Shown here: positions 7,493-15,937 of the stretch, one piece after another | Numbering within the stretch: position 1 is the first letter of the stretch | Layout of the letters: every line of letters begins with the position of its first letter | Origin: Phycobacter sedimenti | GTDB lineage: Bacteria > Pseudomonadota > Alphaproteobacteria > Rhodobacterales > Rhodobacteraceae | DNA: 64,000 nucleotides | Reading direction: 5' to 3' | Assembly (NCBI RefSeq): GCF_038148855.1 | Contig: NZ_JBBVGR010000002.1 | Location: forward strand, 434,001 to 498,000 | The notes under the pieces: generated by a model | Told to the model about the DNA's origin: nothing | Seen by the model: the letters and a program-made list of their open reading frames with translations, nothing else | Databases searched by the model: none | Position numbers and translations under genes: made by a program

Positions 7493-8911
7493 ATGACCCA
7501 TACCGTTGAAAAGATCGGCGGGACATCCATGTCCCGCCTCAATGAACTGCGCGATACGCTGTTTATCAGGAACGGCAAGGCCGAGTATGGCCGTATCTTT
7601 GTTGTCTCGGCCTTTGGTGGCATCACCAACCTGCTGCTCGAGCACAAGAAAACCGGCACGCCGGGCGTATATGCCCGCTTTGCCAATGCCGAGGATGATC
7701 ATGGCTGGCTTGATGCCCTGAACGAGACTTCTGCGGCAATGATCGCCGCCCATGAGGCGGTTCTGGACCATCAGGGGGATATCGATCAGGCGACGGCATT
7801 CGTGCAGGAGAGGATCGAGGGCGCACGCAACTGTCTGATCGATCTGCAGCGCCTGTGCTCTTATGGGCATTTCCGGCTGAACACGCATCTTCTTCAGATC
7901 CGCGAGCTGCTCTCTGGTCTTGGGGAGGCGCATTCGGCGCTTGTGGCGGTGCTGATGCTGCAACGGGCAGGCGTGAACGCGCGTCTGGTGGATCTTTCGG
8001 GATGGCGCGGCGAGGCGGACCTGACGCTTGAGGCGCGGATTACCTCTGGTATGGAAGGGATCGACCCGGCCCAGGAAATGCCGATTGTCACCGGCTATGC
8101 GCAATGCGCCGAAGGCTTGATGCGTGAATTCGACCGGGGCTATTCTGAGGTGACCTTTTCGCAGCTTGCCGCCCAGACTGGCGCGCGCGAGGCGATCATT
8201 CACAAGGAATTCCATCTGTCCTCGGCTGACCCCAAGCTGGTTGGCGAAGGCAATGCCCGCAAGCTGGGCCACACCAATTATGACGTGGCCGATCAGATGG
8301 CCAATCTTGGCATGGAAGCGATCCACCCCTCGGCGGCCAAGACGCTGCGCCAGTCGGGTGTGCCCCTGCGCGTCACCAACTGCTTTGAGCCAGAAGATCC
8401 CGGTACGGTCATCGACGATCAGCCTGCGCCGAAACCGGCGGCAGAGATCGTTACCGGCCTCGATATCATTGCACTTGAGCTGTTCGAGCAGGATATGGTC
8501 GGTGTCAAAGGCTACGATGCTGCAGTTCTGGAGATCCTGACCCGTCACAATGTGCGCATCGTGTCGAAAGTGACCAATGCCAACACTGTGACGCATTATC
8601 TGGACACCTCGCTGAAATCGATGCGCCGGGTCGAGGCGGACCTGTCAAAACGGTTCCCGCAGGCCGAGATCAACAGCGAGAAACTGTCGCTGATTTCCGT
8701 GGTTGGCCGTGATCTCAGCGGGCTGCATGTTCTGGCGCGTGGCATGAATGCCTTTGCCAAGGATGACATCCTGCCACGGGGTGCAACTCAGGGTCCGCGC
8801 AACGTGGACACCCAGTTCATCCTGCAGCGTGAGGACAAGGACAAGGCGATAGCCTTGTTGCATGAAGAGTTCTTTGGCAGTTCAGAGGCCGAGACCCGGA
8901 TGGCCGCCTGA
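7493..8911 (+). CDS. ask: Ectoine-type aspartokinase (Ask_Ect)
   Basis: A 472-residue aspartokinase that phosphorylates aspartate, feeding aspartate semialdehyde into ectoine. The N-terminal kinase motif is VEKIGGTSMSRL (family form KxGGTS), followed by the ATP/Asp region with SADPKLVGEGNARKLGHTNYDVADQMA. The C-terminal third, from about residue 350, has ACT-like regions. The position directly after ectC (3-bp gap) is typical of the specialised, feedback-released Ask_Ect in proteobacteria. No ectD hydroxylase gene follows. The operon ends 30 bp before a convergent marR gene. Confidence 0.93.
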   Translation: MTHTVEKIGGTSMSRLNELRDTLFIRNGKAEYGRIFVVSAFGGITNLLLEHKKTGTPGVYARFANAEDDHGWLDALNETSAAMIAAHEAVLDHQGDIDQATAFVQERIEGARNCLIDLQRLCSYGHFRLNTHLLQIRELLSGLGEAHSALVAVLMLQRAGVNARLVDLSGWRGEADLTLEARITSGMEGIDPAQEMPIVTGYAQCAEGLMREFDRGYSEVTFSQLAAQTGAREAIIHKEFHLSSADPKLVGEGNARKLGHTNYDVADQMANLGMEAIHPSAAKTLRQSGVPLRVTNCFEPEDPGTVIDDQPAPKPAAEIVTGLDIIALELFEQDMVGVKGYDAAVLEILTRHNVRIVSKVTNANTVTHYLDTSLKSMRRVEADLSKRFPQAEINSEKLSLISVVGRDLSGLHVLARGMNAFAKDDILPRGATQGPRNVDTQFILQREDKDKAIALLHEEFFGSSEAETRMAA

Positions 8912-8941
8912 TCGGTCGGCTCCTTCTCTGGCGCTGCGCGT

Positions 8942-9439
8942 TCAGCTTTTGCGCGAGGGGCGGCGCAAGGGAGCGCGGCTTCGGTCATTCCCGGCAGAAG
9001 TGGCCTTTTGCAGCAGGACCAGAAACTGGTCCTGCTCCTCTTTTGAAAGACCAATCAGAATCTCGCCCTGAACGACATCGACCAGCGGCTGGACCTTGGC
9101 AAGAATCTCTTCCCCCGCTTTGGTCAGATTCAATTGCCTTGCGCGCCGGTCCGTCAAGCTGACGCTGCGATCAATCAGCGCCTTCGTCTCGAGCCGGTCA
9201 ATGACCTTCCCGAGCGTCGCCTTGTCATAGGCAATCAGCCCGGCGACCGAGGCCTGATCAACCCCTGGATTGGCCTTGATCGCCTTGAGCGCGGCGTATT
9301 GCACCGGTGTCAGGTCCACATCGTGGGCCGACAGCATCTCTGCGAACTGGGCGACCGAAATCTGATGGAGGCGCCGGATCAGATGGCCGGGAAACCGGTG
9401 GAGATCCAGATCGTAACTGTCCGCATCATGGGCTGTCAT
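8942..9439 (-). CDS. MarR family transcriptional regulator
   Basis: A 165-residue winged-helix protein. The recognition helix region is VDQASVAGLIAYDKATLGKVIDRLETKALI and the wing is SLTDRRARQLNLTKAG, all typical of MarR. The C-terminal tail is very basic (NDRSRAPLRRPSRKS). It converges on the end of ask (30 bp) and diverges from mnmH. The effector and target are unknown; it is not the ectoine regulator by position, since EctR is at 4499-4981. Two CGGTAAAT direct repeats lie upstream (9482-9489 and 9503-9510) and could be its site. Confidence 0.85.
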   Translation of the reverse strand: MTAHDADSYDLDLHRFPGHLIRRLHQISVAQFAEMLSAHDVDLTPVQYAALKAIKANPGVDQASVAGLIAYDKATLGKVIDRLETKALIDRSVSLTDRRARQLNLTKAGEEILAKVQPLVDVVQGEILIGLSKEEQDQFLVLLQKATSAGNDRSRAPLRRPSRKS

Positions 9440-9481
9440 CAGGGTGGGTCCGCAGTCCGGGTGGGGTTTTGTTTCTTATCC

Positions 9482-9510
9482 CGGTAAATCAATCAGAAAA
9501 TTCGGTAAAT
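9482..9510. promoter_or_regulatory. CGGTAAAT direct repeats between marR and mnmH
   Basis: CGGTAAAT occurs at 9482-9489 and again at 9503-9510, starts 21 bp apart, i.e. two helical turns on the same DNA face. The site is 43-71 bp upstream of the marR start and 86-114 bp upstream of mnmH. It is a candidate regulator-binding site; no promoter boxes were assigned. Confidence 0.35.
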
Positions 9511-9595
9511 AGCCATATTGCCCGTGGGCGCCGACCAGCGGTGATTTGCGCATTTACGTCTTTTCCTGCCAGGGCTGTCGGGCTAAGTCTGCCGG

Positions 9596-10675
9596 ATGGC
9601 GCTTGTTTTTTCTTCCCTCCAAGAGATGTTCGATCATGGTCACGATGCGGTGATCGATGTTCGCAGCCCTGCTGAATTTGCCGAAGATCACGTTCCCGGT
9701 GCCATAAACCTGCCGGTCCTCAGCAACGAGGAGCGTGCAAAGGTGGGCACGATATATGTGCAGCAAAGCCCCTTTCTTGCTCGCAAGATTGGCGCTGCCA
9801 TGGTGTTTCGCAACGCCGCCGATCATATCGAGCGGACGCTCAGCCGACAGGAAGGGGGCTGGCGTCCGCTGGTTTACTGCTGGCGGGGCGGGCAGCGTTC
9901 TGGCAGTTTCACCTATCTTCTGCAACAAATCGGCTGGCGGGCCGAAGTCATCAAGGGCGGCTATCAGTCCTACCGCCGCCTTGTTCACGCGATGTTGTAT
10001 GAGACCGAACTGCCTTATCGCCTGGTTCTTCTGGATGGCTATACCGGAACGGCAAAAACATCCCTGTTGCAGCATGTGGCGGACGCGGGCGGTCAGGTGC
10101 TGGATCTTGAGGGGCTGGCCAACCATCGCGGTTCTTTGCTCGGGGACATGCCCGGTGATCAGCCCAGTCAAAAAGCGTTCGAATCCCGGCTTGCCGGGGC
10201 CCTTGTGAGGCTCGATCCGACACGTCCGGTTCTGGTGGAAGCGGAATCCAGCAAGATTGGCGCAAGGATCTTACCGCCCAGCCTTTGGAGCCTGATGAAA
10301 GAGGCGCGTCGGATCGAGGTCGACGCTCCGCTCGGGGCGCGTTGCCAATACCTTCTGCGCACTTACGGGGACAACCTGCCACCGCCCGACGCGCTGGCAG
10401 AGACGCTGAACCGCCTGCGCGTGCACCGCTCGAACGCGGTTGTGGACGGCTGGCTGGACAGGATCGGCGCGGGCGACATGGCGGGGCTGGCCGAGGCCCT
10501 GATGGTCGAGCACTATGATCCGGCCTATCAGACCTCTCGGCGTCAGATCGGTGCACAGGTGATGGCCTCTGTCACGCTGGACCGGCTGGAGACCGATGCA
10601 CTAAAAGCGGCGGCAACCCAGATCTGTCAACATCTTGAACAGATCGGTCATCTCCAGGAGCAAAGTCCCCTTTAG
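9596..10675 (+). CDS. mnmH: tRNA 2-selenouridine(34) synthase MnmH
   Basis: A 359-residue protein with an N-terminal rhodanese domain and a C-terminal P-loop domain, the MnmH/YbbB layout. The rhodanese active cysteine is C95 in YCWRGGQRSGSF. The P-loop is GYTGTAKT (residues 148-155) and fits the G-x-T-G-x-x-K-T form. The enzyme replaces sulfur by selenium in 2-thiouridine at wobble position 34 of Lys, Glu and Gln tRNAs, using selenophosphate. It ends with a 4-bp tail-to-tail overlap with the gene of its selenophosphate supplier (SelD). No strong ribosome site is seen before the ATG. Confidence 0.93.
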   Translation: MALVFSSLQEMFDHGHDAVIDVRSPAEFAEDHVPGAINLPVLSNEERAKVGTIYVQQSPFLARKIGAAMVFRNAADHIERTLSRQEGGWRPLVYCWRGGQRSGSFTYLLQQIGWRAEVIKGGYQSYRRLVHAMLYETELPYRLVLLDGYTGTAKTSLLQHVADAGGQVLDLEGLANHRGSLLGDMPGDQPSQKAFESRLAGALVRLDPTRPVLVEAESSKIGARILPPSLWSLMKEARRIEVDAPLGARCQYLLRTYGDNLPPPDALAETLNRLRVHRSNAVVDGWLDRIGAGDMAGLAEALMVEHYDPAYQTSRRQIGAQVMASVTLDRLETDALKAAATQICQHLEQIGHLQEQSPL

Positions 10676-12834
10676 CGGAGCACGATCTGTCCTGCGCCCT
10701 TGGTGATATGCCCGATTATAGCTGCCCTGTGGCCTGCTTCTTGCAGGGTTTTCACTGCGGCCTCCGCCTTCTTTCGGGGCAGGGCGGCAAGCAGGCCACC
10801 TGCGGTTTGCGGATCAAACAGCAGCTCCTGTGCGCCGGTCGTCTTCCATTCGGGCAAAAGAGATGCGTTCTCGGGGAACAGCGATGAGCGCACACCGCTT
10901 TCAGCCAGTACCGCTGCACCGTCCATCAGGGGCACGGTTGCAAACTCAACCTCGGCGCCGACGTTTGAGGCTTCGCAGATGCCCAGGAGGTGCCCGGCCA
11001 GACCAAAGCCCGTGACATCGGTCATCGCATGAGCATCGGACGCCAACACCTCAGATGGCAGCGCCTGCGAGCGTTGCATCTGGTCCAGTGCGGCGGCAAC
11101 CCATGCGCCCTCTGCCTTTGCGGCCATTTCGGCGGCCATGATCACACCGGATCCGATCGGCTTTGTCAGAACCAGCGCGTCGCCGGGCCGCGCACCGGCC
11201 AGCGTCACCGGATCGCGCTCGCACAGGCCGGTCACGGTGAATCCCACGGTCAGTTCTTCGCCCAAGGATGTATGCCCGCCGACGATATCGGCACCGGCCT
11301 CAGCCATCACGCTGCGGGCCGCGCTCATGATTTCGGTCAGGGTGCGCTGCTGCAGCGCAGGCGACAGGCGCGGCAGGATCAGGTTCGCGGTGGCGGCCTG
11401 AGGGGCGGCGCCCATGGCCCAGACATCTCCCAGCGCGTGGATCGCGGCGATGCGCGCCATCACATAAGGGTCGAGGGTAAAGGCGCGTAAGTGGTCGGTG
11501 CTGATCACCTGCCGTGTGGCTCCCATGGTCAACAGCGCCGCATCGTCACCCGGCAGTGCAGTGACATCATCGCGCGTGCCGACTGGTGCATGTCCCAATG
11601 CGGCGCGCAACGCACCGCGCCCGGCCTTGGCGCCGCAGCCGCCGCACATGGGTTTGTCTCCCAGAACCTCGGGCAGATCCTCTGTGTGCTCTGCAGGCAG
11701 ATCCGGAGAGTCCATCTCGGGCAGGGCGCGGAACTGCTCCATGAAATTCTGGTCGATCCGATCCTTCCAGCGCCAGACCATTTTTCCTGCAAACAGCATT
11801 CCAAATCGTTCGCCCAGGGCGTCTTTGGCGCCCATGGAGATGAGTTTCAGATAGTCTTTTTGGGGCTTGTAGCGGCGCGTGACATCTCCGGTGATGGCGG
11901 CGCGCAGATTGTGCAAGAGGATCGGCGCCTGCCGCACCGCGTAGACACCTGCCTTGGGGCGCGGGGCGTAGCCCAGATGCGCGCAGTCGCCCGTGGCAAA
12001 GATCGCGGGATCCGAGGTTTGCAAGGTGTCAGAGACGGTCAGAAACCCCTCGTGCAGATCCAGGCCGCTGCCCGATAGCCACTCATGCGGGCGCGCGCCA
12101 GCTGCCCCCACGGTGAAGTCAGACAGCACCTCGCGCCCGCCTTCCAGTGTCACATGATCCGCATGGAGGCTGGCAATCGATGCGTTTTCGATCAGTGTAA
12201 CGCCCATCTCCGCAAAGGCGCGCCGCATCTTGTCCCGCACACCAGCGCTCGCGGTGCCGAGCACCGGTCCGCTGTCTATCAAGGTCGCCTGCTGCAATCG
12301 GTCCCGACTGCGCAGAGCGTGGGCCATGGCCAGTACAAGCTCGGCGCCGGCAACGCCGCCACCAATCACCGAGATTCGCGCAGGGCCGTCGCTTTCGCGG
12401 AACACGGCCCATTTCTGCGCAAAGGTTCCCAGTGGCTTGGCGGGAACGCCGTGCTCTGCAAATCCGGGCAGGTTTGGCATCTCGGATGTGATGCCCACAT
12501 CGACCGAGGCCACGTCAAAGCGGATGTCCGGGCGGCCCGCCACGCGCACGGTCCGGGTCTCTGGATCCAGCCCCTCTGCGGCGCCCAGGATGAGCCGGGC
12601 ACCGGCATGACGCGCCAGCCGCACCAGATCGATATCGAGATCGCTGCGTTGGTAATGGCCTGCCACATACCCCGGCAGCATGCCCGAATAGGGGGCAGTG
12701 GGACCGGGGTTGATCAGTGTAAGACGCGCACCGGGCAGGGGGCGCATCGCCCATTTGAGGAGAACAAGCGCATGGGCATGGCCGCCTCCGATCAGAACCA
12801 CATCCTTGGTCTGGGGAAGGCGGAGGCTGTCCAT
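10672..12834 (-). CDS. selD: NADH dehydrogenase-like/SelD fusion, selenide water dikinase
   Basis: A 720-residue fusion. Residues about 8-370 form an FAD/NAD(P)-dependent oxidoreductase (VVLIGGGHAHALVLL, SVIGGGVAGAELVLAM, IFATGDCAHLG). Residues from about 390 form selenophosphate synthetase: CGGCGAK (C397, C400, K403) in the active-site position, then GDVWAMGAAP, GGHTSLGEE, DVTGFGLAGHL and DPQTAGGLLAAL. SelD makes selenophosphate from selenide and ATP; the N-terminal domain may supply reduced selenium, an inference. The start at 12834 gives the FAD motif at the N-terminus; earlier codons are low-complexity Arg/Pro. It follows mnhG by 46 bp on the same strand and overlaps the end of mnmH by 4 bp. 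Confidence 0.92.
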   Translation of the reverse strand: MDSLRLPQTKDVVLIGGGHAHALVLLKWAMRPLPGARLTLINPGPTAPYSGMLPGYVAGHYQRSDLDIDLVRLARHAGARLILGAAEGLDPETRTVRVAGRPDIRFDVASVDVGITSEMPNLPGFAEHGVPAKPLGTFAQKWAVFRESDGPARISVIGGGVAGAELVLAMAHALRSRDRLQQATLIDSGPVLGTASAGVRDKMRRAFAEMGVTLIENASIASLHADHVTLEGGREVLSDFTVGAAGARPHEWLSGSGLDLHEGFLTVSDTLQTSDPAIFATGDCAHLGYAPRPKAGVYAVRQAPILLHNLRAAITGDVTRRYKPQKDYLKLISMGAKDALGERFGMLFAGKMVWRWKDRIDQNFMEQFRALPEMDSPDLPAEHTEDLPEVLGDKPMCGGCGAKAGRGALRAALGHAPVGTRDDVTALPGDDAALLTMGATRQVISTDHLRAFTLDPYVMARIAAIHALGDVWAMGAAPQAATANLILPRLSPALQQRTLTEIMSAARSVMAEAGADIVGGHTSLGEELTVGFTVTGLCERDPVTLAGARPGDALVLTKPIGSGVIMAAEMAAKAEGAWVAAALDQMQRSQALPSEVLASDAHAMTDVTGFGLAGHLLGICEASNVGAEVEFATVPLMDGAAVLAESGVRSSLFPENASLLPEWKTTGAQELLFDPQTAGGLLAALPRKKAEAAVKTLQEAGHRAAIIGHITKGAGQIVLR

Positions 12835-12880
12835 GTCACTGCTCTTTCTGCGTAAAGTTGCCGTGCTAAAAGGCGCGGGT

Positions 12881-13264
12881 TCAGTTGGCGGTCTCGGCCT
12901 GTTTGTCCTCTTCGGGGATATTGTGCGTTGCCCAGATCCCGTCCTGCCCCGCCTCTGGCAGCGTGCCGGTTTCCTCACGCCGGTGAATGTGGACCTTGGC
13001 GATGAAATGGGCCGTCACCGGAGCCGTCAGGAACAGGAACAGCGTGATCATCAGTTCGTGCAGCGACAGGCGCCCTTCAAAGGCGATGGCGTGCACGATA
13101 GAGGCCAGCAGCACCCCGCCCACGCCAAGAGTTGTCGCCTTGGTCGGGGCATGCAGCCGCGACATCGGATCGTTGAGTTTGAGTAGACCGAAAGAGCCGA
13201 CAAAGCCGAAGATGCCGGCCATCACCAGAAAAGCTGTGATCAAGAGGTCGATAAAGAGTTCCAT
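12881..13264 (-). CDS. mnhG: Mrp antiporter subunit G (MnhG/PhaG)
   Basis: A 127-residue membrane protein with three helices. The family signature is the region FGLLKLNDPMSRLHAPTKATTLGVGG near residue 28, then SLHELMITLFLFLTAPVTAH. It is an essential small subunit of the multisubunit Na+(K+)/H+ antiporter in the inner membrane. The start at 13264 (MELFIDLL) is preceded by TGAGG; a farther upstream ATG would add a low-complexity tail. It is the last subunit gene, 7 bp after mnhF, with selD 46 bp further on. Confidence 0.92.
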   Translation of the reverse strand: MELFIDLLITAFLVMAGIFGFVGSFGLLKLNDPMSRLHAPTKATTLGVGGVLLASIVHAIAFEGRLSLHELMITLFLFLTAPVTAHFIAKVHIHRREETGTLPEAGQDGIWATHNIPEEDKQAETAN

Positions 13265-13271
13265 GGATGCC

Positions 13272-13541
13272 TCACTCGATGATGTTGCCGCGCAGGATGA
13301 AGCGCGCATAGGCCACTGTTGAGACAAAACCCAGCATGGCGATCAGCATGGCCGCCTCGAAGAAGATCTCGGTTCCAAGCGCCAGACCATAAAGAACCAT
13401 CAGCGCGATGGCGTTGATGAACATGGTATCAAGCGCCAGGATCCGGTCGGCCATGGTGGTGCCGAACATGACCTTCCAGAGATTCATCAAAAGCGCCAAT
13501 GCAAAGCAGACGAATGCAAATAGGGCCGCAATTTCAATCAT
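13272..13541 (-). CDS. mnhF: Mrp antiporter subunit F (MnhF/PhaF)
   Basis: An 89-residue protein with three hydrophobic helices and the family core GTTMADRILALDTMFINAIAL in the middle. MrpF is a short membrane subunit of the same antiporter complex; the conserved Asp in DRILALD is typical. The start overlaps the end of mnhE by 4 bp (ATGA arrangement), pointing to translational coupling. Sequence and place in the ABCDEFG order leave little doubt. Confidence 0.93.
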   Translation of the reverse strand: MIEIAALFAFVCFALALLMNLWKVMFGTTMADRILALDTMFINAIALMVLYGLALGTEIFFEAAMLIAMLGFVSTVAYARFILRGNIIE

Positions 13542-14035
13542 TCGAAAATCTCCATCAGGCGGCGCTCGTAGCGCTGTTTGATCTCGTCCCGGACGGCATC
13601 CACGTCATCGCAGTCGAGGCAATGGACCAGCAGCGCATGGCCTTCGGCCGAAAGATCTGCCGAAACCGTGCCGGGCGTCATCGTGATGGTTCCCGCGAGA
13701 ACGGTGATCGCCTCCGGGGTGCGCAGATCCAGGGGGATGGTCACCCAGGCCGGTTGGCGTTTGGCATTGGGTTTGAACAGCACGATGCGCGCAACCGTCA
13801 CGTTTGCAACCACGATGTCCCACATGACCAGCAGAATGTATGCAGCGATCTTGACCGGGTGCTTCATGCGCAGTTGCTGCGGCCAGAACGGCTGGGTCAG
13901 GAAGGGGATCAGCAACCCCAGGAGAAAACCGAAGACCAGAGAGTTCAGCGTGAAGCTGTTGACGGTCAGAACCCAGGTCAGCGTCAGCAATAGGGTCAGA
14001 ACGGGATGAGGAAGAACTCGGCGCATCAGTTTCAT
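13538..14035 (-). CDS. mnhE: Mrp antiporter subunit E (MnhE/PhaE)
   Basis: A 165-residue protein with two N-terminal membrane helices and a cytosolic domain. The pattern RMKHPVKIAAYILLVMWDIVVANV and then TITMTPGTVSADLSAEGHALLVHCLD is characteristic of MrpE. It supports assembly and activity of the antiporter. It overlaps mnhD at the start (14032-14035, ATGA) and mnhF at the end, so it is part of a tightly coupled operon. Confidence 0.94.
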   Translation of the reverse strand: MKLMRRVLPHPVLTLLLTLTWVLTVNSFTLNSLVFGFLLGLLIPFLTQPFWPQQLRMKHPVKIAAYILLVMWDIVVANVTVARIVLFKPNAKRQPAWVTIPLDLRTPEAITVLAGTITMTPGTVSADLSAEGHALLVHCLDCDDVDAVRDEIKQRYERRLMEIFE

Positions 14036-15579
14036 TTACCCGCCCTTTCCAACACGGTTTCAAGATAGTCCTGCGGCGCAAAGAGCTGCGTTGCAGTGGC
14101 TTCGGCATAGTCCATCATGGGGCCTGCAAGGATCGTTAGCAGGATCAGGCCTGCGAGCAGCCCGAAACAGGCTACGAAGGGCAGCGCCGAGTTTGACGGA
14201 CTCTCTTCCTGGACCGGTGGCTCCAGGGCTTCTTCGCTTTCGGTTTCGACCTGTGGCTCAAGTCCGTGGCTTTTCCAGAAGACCAGGCTGCCCGCACGGG
14301 CAAGGCCGATGATCGTGATCAGGGAGGAAACGAGGATCACGCCCCAGATCCACCACACCAGCTCATGACTGCGCGCCGCGTCCATGACCAGCAGCTTGCC
14401 CAGGAAACCCGACAGGGGCGGCATGCCTGCTAGGGCGATGGCCCCAGCAAAGAACAGCGCCGCGATCAGGCCGCTTTGGGCCATGACCGGTTTGGCGGCG
14501 ATCTCGCCGCCCTGACGCTCCATCACCATATCGGCGATGAGGAACAGGAGGGCGGCCGCCAGTGTGGAATGGACCGTGTAGTAAAGCGCGGCGGCCACGG
14601 CCTCGGGCGTGAAAAGCGCGACGGCCGTCAGAAGCGTGCCCATCGAGGTTATTGCTCCAAAGGCCACCAGCCGCCCGATCTCACGCGCGCCGAGAACACC
14701 GATGGCGCCGACGGCGAGGGTGATCAGGGCAGCAGGCAGCAGCCAGTCCCCGGCGAGGCCCGCAGTGATCTCGACATCGGGGCCAAAGACCAGCGTGTAC
14801 ATGCGCAGGATTGCATAGGCGCCCACCTTGGTCATGATGGCGAAGAGGGCGGCAACCGGCAGCGGCGCATTGGCATAAGAGGCGGGCAGCCAGAAATGCA
14901 GAGGCAGAACGGCAGCCTTGATCGCAAAGACCAGAAGGAGCAGCACGGCGCCGACGCGCAGCAATGCGGTATCCTCGGCCGGAAGCTCGGCCACGCGCAC
15001 GGCAAGGTCGGCCATGTTGAGCGTACCGGTCACTGCATAAAGCGTACCCAGCGCAAACAGGAACAGGGTCGAGCCCAGGAGGTTATAGACCACGTACTGC
15101 ACGCCCGCCCGGAACCGGGTTGCGCCGCCTGCGTGGATCATCAACCCGTAAGAGGCGATCAGCAGCACTTCAAAGAAGACGAAGAGGTTGAAGGCATCGC
15201 CGGTCATGAAGGCGCCGATAATGCCCATCAACTGGAACTGGAACAGCGCATGGAAGTTGGCGCCGCGCGCATCCCAGCCGGTGCCGATGGCATAGAGCAG
15301 CACGGCAAGAGCCAATACCGCCGTCAGCACGATCATCATCGCTGACAGACGATCCAGCACCAGAACGATACCAAAGGGCGCGGGCCAGTCGCCCAGCTCG
15401 TAGACCTGAACGGTGCCGTCAGCGGCCTGCGACGCCAGCACCAGCGTGATCACGGCAATGGCCACCGTGCTCGCAATCGAGAAGATGCGCTGCAGGTCCA
15501 GGTGGTACCGCACCACCATGATGATGAAGGGGGCAACGAGCGCCGGCAGCAGGATCGGCGCAATCAGAAGGTGGTTCAT
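14032..15579 (-). CDS. mnhD: Mrp antiporter subunit D (MnhD/PhaD)
   Basis: A 515-residue, multi-helix protein of the NuoL/M/N-like proton-antiporter family. Visible marks include NLFVFFEVLLIASYGLM near residue 130 (Glu of the transport path), a Lys-bearing helix at LVFAIKAAVLPLHFWLP near residue 218 and HSTLAAALLFLIADMV around residue 340. An acidic linker (ESEEALEPPVQEESPSN) precedes the last helix. It is one of two large proton/cation-translocating subunits. It overlaps both neighbours (mnhC, mnhE) by 4 bp. Confidence 0.95.
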   Translation of the reverse strand: MNHLLIAPILLPALVAPFIIMVVRYHLDLQRIFSIASTVAIAVITLVLASQAADGTVQVYELGDWPAPFGIVLVLDRLSAMMIVLTAVLALAVLLYAIGTGWDARGANFHALFQFQLMGIIGAFMTGDAFNLFVFFEVLLIASYGLMIHAGGATRFRAGVQYVVYNLLGSTLFLFALGTLYAVTGTLNMADLAVRVAELPAEDTALLRVGAVLLLLVFAIKAAVLPLHFWLPASYANAPLPVAALFAIMTKVGAYAILRMYTLVFGPDVEITAGLAGDWLLPAALITLAVGAIGVLGAREIGRLVAFGAITSMGTLLTAVALFTPEAVAAALYYTVHSTLAAALLFLIADMVMERQGGEIAAKPVMAQSGLIAALFFAGAIALAGMPPLSGFLGKLLVMDAARSHELVWWIWGVILVSSLITIIGLARAGSLVFWKSHGLEPQVETESEEALEPPVQEESPSNSALPFVACFGLLAGLILLTILAGPMMDYAEATATQLFAPQDYLETVLERAGK

Positions 15580-15935
15580 GCGTCCTCTCCCGTCTTGGCG
15601 GCATCGCCGTCTTCCAGCATGTCGATCCGGTCATCGCGCGCCGACAAAAAGGCGCCAAGGGCGATCATCACCACAACGGCGGTCATCCCGAAGGAGATCA
15701 CGATTGCCGTCAGCACCAGCGCCTGGGGCAGCGGATCGGTATAGGCGATCTCCTCGTACTTGTTGAGGATGGGCGGGGCGTTGACCATCAGGCGACCAGT
15801 GGCGAACAGAAAGACGTTCACCGCATAAGAGACCAGCGACAGGCCCAGGATCACCGGGAAGGTGCGCTTGCGCAGGATCAGATAGACCCCGGCAGCCGTC
15901 AGCAGGCCAACAGCCGAAGCAACCAGAAATTCCAT
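15576..15935 (-). CDS. mnhC: Mrp antiporter subunit C (MnhC/PhaC)
   Basis: A 119-residue, three-helix protein homologous to NuoK. The core is VGLLTAAGVYLILRKRTFPVILG near the N-terminus, followed by YAVNVFLFATGRL and DPLPQALVLTAIVISFGMTA, which are diagnostic for MrpC. It begins 2 bp after the mnhAB stop and overlaps mnhD by 4 bp. It is part of the antiporter complex in the inner membrane. Confidence 0.95.
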   Translation of the reverse strand: MEFLVASAVGLLTAAGVYLILRKRTFPVILGLSLVSYAVNVFLFATGRLMVNAPPILNKYEEIAYTDPLPQALVLTAIVISFGMTAVVVMIALGAFLSARDDRIDMLEDGDAAKTGEDA

Positions 15936-15937
15936 GC

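Noticed and set aside
7022..8596. Long open frame antisense to ectC and ask
   Set aside because: Overlaps conserved ectoine genes fully and has no recognisable domain.
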